Positions 5,640 through 10,225 of a DNA stretch of 10,225 nucleotides are shown here, in pieces. Within the stretch, counting starts at the first letter, position 1, and the number at the start of each line of letters is the position of its first letter. The position numbers were made by a program, and so were the translations under genes. Source of the stretch: Spirochaetota bacterium (lineage in GTDB: Bacteria > Spirochaetota > JAGLSM01 > JAKPMW01). The notes under the pieces were generated by a model. That model was not told where the DNA came from. It saw nothing but the letters and a program-made list of their open reading frames with translations, and searched no databases. Location of the stretch: positions 1 through 10,225 of the forward strand of contig JAKPMW010000005.1 in assembly GCA_029548715.1 (NCBI GenBank). Direction: 5' to 3'.

Positions 5640-6654
5640 GGCCCGCTGGTACTCAACCAGGGAAGACGCGCATGTCCGCTGCCAACTCTGTCCGCGGGCC
5701 TGCCTGATCCCTGACGGAGCAAGCGGTGCATGCCGGGTACGAAAAAACGAGGGCGGTCGCCTGTATGCCCTGACCTGGGGCCGGTTTCCAGCCCTGGCCA
5801 TCGATCCGATCGAAAAAAAACCGCTCTACCATTTTTTCCCAGGCTCAGACACGCTCTCCCTGGGCTCCCTGGGCTGCAACATGCATTGCCTGCACTGCCA
5901 AAACGTATCACTCTCCGAGCCTGACATCTTTGCCCTGGCGCACATCGAGCAGACAAAGACGATGCCGCCCGAGTTCATCGCTCCCTTCGCCCGCCAGCAC
6001 TCCGTACCAACCGTGGTCTGGACGTATAACGAACCCCTCGTCAATGCCGAGTACCTGGTCAGCGCCCTGCCCCTGGTGCAACAAGCCGGGCTGGCCACAG
6101 TGCTTGTCACGGCCGGACTGGTCTCGCCTGAACCCCTCGGCGAGATCCTGCCCCACCTCGATGCCTGGCGGATCGACATCAAGGGATGGGGTGACGAATT
6201 CTACCAACGCTTGACCGGCTTCCCGGGCTGGAAGACAGTTTTGGGGAACAGTCTCCTGGCCAGGGAGGCGGGCTGTCATATCGAAGTAGTGACGAACCTC
6301 ATTGATGGCTGGAACGACTCGCCCGAAGATCTGGCCGCCATCGCCCGCTGGATCGCACGCGAGCTGGGCCCCGAAACCCCCTGGCACGTGACCGCCAGTC
6401 ATCCCGCCGCACACCTGACGAGCATCCGGCCCACCCCGCCCGCCACCATCCTCGAGGCACGCCGCATCGGCCTGGAGTCCGGGCTGAAACACGTCTACTG
6501 CGGGAACGTCGATATCCCCGATGGAAGTGATACAGTCTGCCCGGACTGCGGGGCCATCCTGATCCGCCGGCGGGGTTTTGCCGTCCTTGAAAACCGGCTC
6601 ACCGGCTCTGCCGCCTGCCCGGACTGCGGCCGGCGGATCATCGGGCGGTTTTGA
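5626..6654 (+). CDS. amrS: AmmeMemoRadiSam-system radical SAM protein
   Basis: A 342-residue radical SAM protein, formerly annotated as pyruvate-formate-lyase-activating-like. The N-terminus has the family's cysteine motif CxxCPxxC (C19, C22, C26) with GxxGxCRVR (C36). The 4Fe-4S/SAM cluster motif is C84-x3-C88-x2-C91 in 'LGCNMHCLHCQN'. The C-terminus carries two CPDCG knuckles (C305/C308 and C331/C334), a zinc-ribbon-like end typical of AmrS. The family co-occurs with MEMO1 and AMMECR1 homologues; neither is visible here and the reaction is unsettled. ATG 5626 overlaps the upstream stop by 14 nt, so translation is probably coupled. The open frame reaches back to 5461, but that part overlaps the acyltransferase domain out of frame and is unlikely to be used. 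Confidence 0.88.
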   Translation: MPAPEARWYSTREDAHVRCQLCPRACLIPDGASGACRVRKNEGGRLYALTWGRFPALAIDPIEKKPLYHFFPGSDTLSLGSLGCNMHCLHCQNVSLSEPDIFALAHIEQTKTMPPEFIAPFARQHSVPTVVWTYNEPLVNAEYLVSALPLVQQAGLATVLVTAGLVSPEPLGEILPHLDAWRIDIKGWGDEFYQRLTGFPGWKTVLGNSLLAREAGCHIEVVTNLIDGWNDSPEDLAAIARWIARELGPETPWHVTASHPAAHLTSIRPTPPATILEARRIGLESGLKHVYCGNVDIPDGSDTVCPDCGAILIRRRGFAVLENRLTGSAACPDCGRRIIGRF

Positions 6655-6670
6655 CAGTACGACTGTCAAA
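6650..6670. repeat. Perfect 9-bp inverted repeat across the amrS stop codon
   Basis: Arms TTTGACAGT and ACTGTCAAA flank a 3-nt ACG centre; the amrS TGA lies inside the left arm. The site is in the gap between convergent units. No T-run follows on either strand, so it is a poor intrinsic terminator; an operator or a weak RNA hairpin is equally possible. The rest of the gap to 6813 shows nothing I can name. Confidence 0.6.
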
Positions 6671-6813
6671 CACAGCATCGGTCAGCGCGAGCGATGGTTC
6701 GACAGGTTCGTGTACATCAAACGGGCCAAAGCACATTATGGCGAGTGACGGCCTGTCGTATTTGACCGCTTGAAATTCGCATTGCGGGGAAAGGGCTGTA
6801 TGTACACAAGGTG

Positions 6814-7290
6814 TCAGGGAAACAGCGGGTCGCGCAACACACTTTCTACAGCGTGTACCAGCTCTGGTATCGGACAGCGGGCTGCGAAGCCCTGTGCATC
6901 CAGCCAGGCCCAGGCATCATGCTCATCCGAAAGGCGGACCTCACCGGAAACCCAGCGTGCCCTGTACTGGATGACGATCATCGGACGCTCGAGTCGCCAG
7001 GCGTGATATGCGGCCATAGGTCTTGGCTCAATTTCTACTTCGATTCCGCTTTCTTCGAGGATCTCGCGCATGATGGCGGCCTGAGGCTGTTCACCAAATT
7101 CAATCCGGCCCGAAAGCGTCTCCCATACTCCGGGCGAGGCATCCTTCGTCATGGCCCGCCGCAGGGAAAGCACACGCAGTCCGCCTGACATGGGCATACA
7201 ACTGCCCGCACCCGCTGGCCATTCTGCAATCCCCAGCGTTTCGGACGGACGGACAACAAGGGCCGCTACCGCAACCACAAAGCCGCTCAC
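6814..7290 (-). CDS. Nudix hydrolase
   Basis: A 158-residue protein with a perfect Nudix box, G61-x5-E67-x7-R75-E76-I-L-E-E-x-G-I83 ('GRIEFGEQ ... REILEESGI'), the Mg2+-binding helix that hydrolyses nucleoside diphosphate-linked compounds. The N-terminal 'VAVAALVVRP' strand and late 'DEHDAWAWLDAQGF' fit the family. A loop at residues 20-38 (ETLGIAEWPAGAGSCMPMS) is longer than in small MutT-type members. It starts with GTG 7290, inside the stop of the cyclase gene (GTGA, 4-nt overlap), with GGAG 5 nt upstream, so it is translationally coupled. This makes an auxiliary role linked to nucleotide signalling conceivable, but the substrate cannot be told from sequence. Confidence 0.93.
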   Translation of the reverse strand: MSGFVVAVAALVVRPSETLGIAEWPAGAGSCMPMSGGLRVLSLRRAMTKDASPGVWETLSGRIEFGEQPQAAIMREILEESGIEVEIEPRPMAAYHAWRLERPMIVIQYRARWVSGEVRLSDEHDAWAWLDAQGFAARCPIPELVHAVESVLRDPLFP

Positions 7291-8600
7291 GCCCGCTCCC
7301 GCCGGATGGTCCAGGTCGTATGCAAGCCCTTTTTTCCCCTGATTGAAACAGGCTCCTGCGCTGCAAGGGCAAGACCGTTACGGGAGAGAAACTCCTCCGT
7401 CAAGCGTTCGCGCAGGTTCTCCCCAATGATGATCTGCCCGTCCCGGGCTATCTGTTCAAACCGGGCGGCAATATTGACCACATCTCCGATGGCGGTATAT
7501 GAAATCTTGTGATAGCAGCCAACATTCCCGACGATGGCCGCACCGCAGTTGATCCCGATCCCCAACCCGGCATCAGCCCGATAAATGCTCTTCCAACTGT
7601 CCTTGAGCAGGCTGAACTTCTCCTGCATCCCGATCGCGGCCAGGACGGCCGCCTGCTCGTGGTAGGGCAATTCGGCTGGTGCCCCAAAAATAGCCATGAT
7701 GTTGTCGCCTGAATACTTGTCAATGATACCATGGTGCTCGATGATGGTTTCGGTCAATTCGGTAAAGAACTCGTTGAGAAGAAGAATCACCTTGTGCGGA
7801 GGCATCTCGTCGCAGAGCGAGGTAAATCCGCGGATATCCGCAAAAAGGACGCTGACATCCTGCTTTTCTCCGGCGAGACGCTGCAGACCGTCCTGGCGCA
7901 TCAATACCTCAATCACCTCGGGAGCAATGTACTTGCCAAACATCATCTGCAGTTCGCCCTTTTCACGCACGGCTGCCAGCTTGGCTTCGTAGCTCTGCCG
8001 CAGCTTTTCATTGGCCACCATCAGTTCCTGCCGGCTCATTTCAAAGACCGCTTCCTGCGCCGTGCGAATGCTGTCGATCTCCTGCCGCTCCTGCCGGCCA
8101 AGTTCAATCACCGCCTCCTGGGCGGCAAGTATCTCCTGCATCTCCATATTTTCACTGTGTGTCTGCTCGGCCAGCTGGCGGTATCCCCGAAGAAGATGTA
8201 CGCCGTCTTTCCAGTTTTTTTCTTCATGATACGCATCGATCGCCCGCTCGCAGCGCAGGACAAATTCACGCCGCGAAAAGGGAAAAACAAAATACTCGTG
8301 AACATCCAGAGCAACGAGCTTGTACCGGTCACTCTCGTCATTTTTCGAGGCCACAGCCACAATGGGGATAGCCCGAGTCTCATGAGAGGATTTGAGCCTC
8401 CCAATGGCGCTCCAGGCCTGTCCACCTGAAGCCGGATCGAGAATTACCAGGCTTGTCCGGTCAGCAAACCCCTGGATTGCCGCATATTCTGTAAACCCGC
8501 TTTCGGGAAGGATCTGATACACATCCCCGAAATGATCAAGCGCCCTCTCCAGTGCACGTGTATAGGCAGAAGTCCCGGATAACACCAGTATTGGTTTCAT
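7287..8600 (-). CDS. Class III adenylate cyclase with degenerate receiver domain
   Basis: A 437-residue signalling enzyme. Residues 1-110 follow a receiver fold: ILVLSG, 'LVILD' with Asp55, IPIVAVAS, then HEYFVFPF. Residues 130-220 are a charged coiled coil with the motif AQEAVxExxRQE repeated 21 residues (three heptads) apart. Residues 245-425 are a class III cyclase domain: metal Asp255 in 'VLFADIRGFTSL', Asp299 and the purine-reading Lys295 in 'DKYSGDNIMAIFG', and 'YTAIGDVVNIAARFE' with Asp373, Asn376 and Arg380. The Lys/Asp pair points to ATP rather than GTP. The receiver lacks the acidic pair and the Lys of working receivers, so phosphorylation control is doubtful. ATG 8600 starts exactly at the first strand; ATG 8636, with GAGG 4 nt upstream, would add 12 residues and cannot be excluded. 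It heads an operon with the Nudix gene. Confidence 0.93.
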   Translation of the reverse strand: MKPILVLSGTSAYTRALERALDHFGDVYQILPESGFTEYAAIQGFADRTSLVILDPASGGQAWSAIGRLKSSHETRAIPIVAVASKNDESDRYKLVALDVHEYFVFPFSRREFVLRCERAIDAYHEEKNWKDGVHLLRGYRQLAEQTHSENMEMQEILAAQEAVIELGRQERQEIDSIRTAQEAVFEMSRQELMVANEKLRQSYEAKLAAVREKGELQMMFGKYIAPEVIEVLMRQDGLQRLAGEKQDVSVLFADIRGFTSLCDEMPPHKVILLLNEFFTELTETIIEHHGIIDKYSGDNIMAIFGAPAELPYHEQAAVLAAIGMQEKFSLLKDSWKSIYRADAGLGIGINCGAAIVGNVGCYHKISYTAIGDVVNIAARFEQIARDGQIIIGENLRERLTEEFLSRNGLALAAQEPVSIRGKKGLHTTWTIRRERA

Positions 8601-8745
8601 ACTCCATCCCGCTGTGTGATGGAATGATGATATCATGTCCCCTCATCAGGGCGCAACAGCACCATAAACATACTCTCAACGCACCATGGACGACGGGGAT
8701 AACACGGCAGACAGCGCGACGCGTGTGCAAACGGACAAATGTGGC

Positions 8746-8783
8746 AATCCGGGATTGGCAGGCATGCCTGCCAATCCCGGATT
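8746..8783. repeat. Perfect 38-bp palindrome
   Basis: Arms AATCCGGGATTGGCAGGC and its exact reverse complement meet at a central AT, so all 38 bases are self-complementary. It sits in the 257-nt gap between the end of the sigma-factor gene and the cyclase start. No T-run follows on the minus strand, and on the plus strand the only T-rich stretch begins about 18 nt away, so it is not a textbook terminator. Confidence 0.95.
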
Positions 8784-8857
8784 AAATTCTTTCCAATTTA
8801 CTTTTTTCGTTCGTCCCCGGGACAGGGCCGCTCCGGCGCGGTGCATCCGGTTCGGTC

Positions 8858-9418
8858 TTAGCGCGGCTTCCCGGGAATGTCCAGGCGGGCCCCGCCAGAC
8901 CCCAGGCGTAGCACTCTTGCCAGATTCGCCCTGGCCCGGGCAAGCCGGCGCAGGCAGGTCCTGCGTGAAATACCGTACATCAGGGCCAGTTCATCGTGAG
9001 AGATTCCGTCCCTGTACCGTGCCAGAAGCATCCTTGCATCATGAACGGCCACCCCCGAAAAAACCTCTCTGATGGCAACCTCGCCCAGCCAGTAATCTCC
9101 CTTGACCGGACCCTGCAGCGCATCCAGCCCGTCGTGATCAATCAGGACAACCCGGCCTCTTTCCGGAATGCGTGCATGTCTTGCGGCATGCACAACCACC
9201 CGTTCAAGATACGCCTCAAGTGGTCGCTCACAGTCCAGCCGGTGGGCAGAGCGCACGAGCCTGAAAAAGACGTCCTGGACAACATCTTCAGCCTGGAACA
9301 GATCAAGCCCGGTGCTTCTCGCCATCCAGACCAGTCTTGCCCGGCTCCGCCGGTATGCACCCGCAACGGCATCCATCCTGCCATGCAGGGAAGATTCGTG
9401 AGTGTCTTTCGATTCCAT
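8858..9418 (-). CDS. ECF-like RNA polymerase sigma factor
   Basis: A 186-residue protein with two sigma-type regions. Residues 20-60 resemble region 2 ('YRRSRARLVWMARSTGLDL', then 'AEDVVQDVFFRLVR'), including the helix that meets the core enzyme and the -10 DNA. Residues 135-168 resemble region 4, an HTH: 'ISHDELALMYGISRRTCLRRLARARANL'. The linker (85-115) is short, as in ECF or sigma-70-like regulators. The N-terminal part is more divergent than usual, so a sigma-like transcription regulator that does not bind core enzyme is an alternative. No anti-sigma gene follows. ATG 9418 has no Shine-Dalgarno; a candidate -10 box is 9 nt upstream. It lies 64 nt after the rlmB stop, same strand, and may be partly cotranscribed. 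Confidence 0.75.
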   Translation of the reverse strand: MESKDTHESSLHGRMDAVAGAYRRSRARLVWMARSTGLDLFQAEDVVQDVFFRLVRSAHRLDCERPLEAYLERVVVHAARHARIPERGRVVLIDHDGLDALQGPVKGDYWLGEVAIREVFSGVAVHDARMLLARYRDGISHDELALMYGISRRTCLRRLARARANLARVLRLGSGGARLDIPGKPR

Positions 9419-9427
9419 GAAGGAATA

Positions 9428-9433
9428 ATCGTA
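9428..9433 (-). promoter_or_regulatory. Candidate -10 box of the sigma-factor gene
   Basis: TACGAT on the minus strand ends 9 nt before ATG 9418, separated by TATTCCTTC. The transcript would have a leader of only about 2-3 nt. No good -35 is seen, which would suit an activator- or alternative-sigma-dependent promoter. Confidence 0.35.
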
Positions 9434-9482
9434 TCCGCTTCAGTAATTCTAAAGACCACACGAATGAATATTCTTTATGGAA

Positions 9483-10225
9483 TTATTCCAATATTTTTCT
9501 TTTTGAAAACATCTCGTGCATGATTATCCCGGCGGAGACAGACACATTCAGCGAGTCCAGCCGGGGCAGCATTGGGATTGTCAGCTTCCAGTCACAGCGT
9601 TCGGCAACAAGCCTCCGGACACCATCTCCTTCAGAACCCAGAACAACAGCAAAGGGCGAGTCAAAGGCAAATTCGCGGATATCACGGCCTTCACCACCCA
9701 CTGCGGCTGCAGTCCAGAACCCCATTTCCTTGAGCCGCTCCAAAACACGCACCAGATTTGTCTCGGCAATGACCGGGACATGGCAGTCCCCCCCGCATGC
9801 CGCCTTCCGGGCAACAGGCGTCAATCCGCTGGCCCCGTCTTTCGGAATGATGATACAGGCCACGCCAAACTGGGCCGCACTGCGCACAATGGCACCCAGA
9901 TTGCCCGGATCCTGCACCCTGTCAAGAATCACAACCCTGGGCCATTCGCCGCGCTCGATGGCCGCCGGCAGCTCGCGCGCCCAGTCCCAGTGTGCAATCT
10001 CATCTGGCAGTGGAGCCAAAACCACCTCATCCTCCCCGGCATGATCCACACTGCGGCTGTCAGTCCCGGGATGCACAACCGCGGCCCTCACTTCCGGCCT
10101 CTCACCACCCTTGCTGCGTTCGGCCCCTTTCACGCCCGGCTCGAGAACAAACCCCTGGTGGACGATTCCGGGATACATCTGGTCAAGTTCCTTCCTGGGT
10201 CCCGAGAGGCAGACGATGTTGAGCC
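9483..10225 (-). CDS. rlmB: TrmH/SpoU-family 2'-O-ribose RNA methyltransferase, RlmB-like (5' end outside window)
   Basis: About 247 codons are visible; the frame is open to the right edge, so the N-terminus is missing. The first visible part, 'RKELDQMYPGIVHQGFVLEP', matches the end of the RlmB N-terminal substrate-binding domain (the 'hQGvva' motif). The SPOUT knot motifs follow: motif 1 'LDRVQDPGNLGAIVRSAAQFG', written here as 'DPGNLGAIVRSAAQFG'; motif 2 'VVLGSEGDGVRRLV'; motif 3 'IPMLPRLDSLNVSVSAGII'. These bind SAM in the trefoil knot and methylate a ribose 2'-OH. RlmB modifies G2251 of 23S rRNA; a tRNA target is the main alternative. An acidic insert around 'SVDHAGEDEVVLAPLPDEI' joins the two domains. 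It is upstream of the sigma-factor gene on the same strand. Confidence 0.9.
   Translation of the reverse strand, partial: LNIVCLSGPRKELDQMYPGIVHQGFVLEPGVKGAERSKGGERPEVRAAVVHPGTDSRSVDHAGEDEVVLAPLPDEIAHWDWARELPAAIERGEWPRVVILDRVQDPGNLGAIVRSAAQFGVACIIIPKDGASGLTPVARKAACGGDCHVPVIAETNLVRVLERLKEMGFWTAAAVGGEGRDIREFAFDSPFAVVLGSEGDGVRRLVAERCDWKLTIPMLPRLDSLNVSVSAGIIMHEMFSKRKILE

Noticed and set aside
5908..6678. A 256-codon minus-strand open frame
   Set aside because: Antisense to amrS, which carries clear cysteine motifs; no recognisable domain in the antisense product.
6651..6680. Promoter from the TTGACA hexamers of the 6650-6670 inverted repeat
   Set aside because: No -10-like hexamer is found 16-18 nt downstream on either strand.
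7731..8429. A 232-codon plus-strand open frame
   Set aside because: It lies entirely antisense to the cyclase gene, whose protein has all family motifs; composition is that of a shadow frame.
8813..8823. GTCCCCGGGAC mini-palindrome as sigma-gene terminator
   Set aside because: The stem is 5 bp with a 1-nt centre and no T-run follows on the minus strand.

Overview
This window looks like a chromosomal segment of a Gram-negative bacterium of moderately high GC content. It encodes a signal-peptide-bearing beta-barrel protein that ends in Phe, a phospholipid-type acyltransferase fusion, and ordinary housekeeping genes. A spirochaete or a similarly placed lineage is a guess from the gene mix. I see no sequence signature that fixes the taxon.

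Layout. Positions 1-371 hold no convincing gene but a dense set of hairpin-forming repeat modules, including an exact 56-bp tandem duplication. Next comes a promoter and an antitoxin-first hicB-hicA pair (531-1027). hicB is intact. hicA is broken by a frameshift and also carries a 54-bp in-frame insertion that has the fold and 3' tail of the upstream repeats. On the minus strand follow tRNA-Lys(TTT) and tRNA-Asp(GTC) with their own terminator and a candidate promoter. A plus-strand outer-membrane beta-barrel gene (1542-2480) converges on smpB (2575-3045, minus). smpB diverges from a two-gene plus-strand unit (3174-6654): a three-domain acyl-activating enzyme / acyl carrier / PlsC acyltransferase fusion, overlapping an AmmeMemoRadiSam-type radical SAM gene. 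The right third is all minus strand. It holds a coupled adenylate cyclase and Nudix hydrolase pair (8600 to 6814), an ECF-like sigma factor (8858-9418), and an rlmB/TrmH-family 2'-O-methyltransferase that runs off the right edge.

Functional themes are translation support (two tRNAs, SmpB for tmRNA ribosome rescue, RlmB-type rRNA methylation), envelope and lipid metabolism (beta-barrel protein, acyltransferase fusion), and signalling (adenylate cyclase, sigma factor). The most novel-looking item is the modular palindromic repeat family. Its stems differ in sequence between copies but keep pairing, its 3' tail is conserved, and one copy sits in frame inside hicA. Other points of interest are a perfect 38-bp palindrome at 8746-8783, a degenerate receiver domain on the cyclase, and two genes whose -10 boxes lie so close to the start codon that leaderless transcripts are likely.
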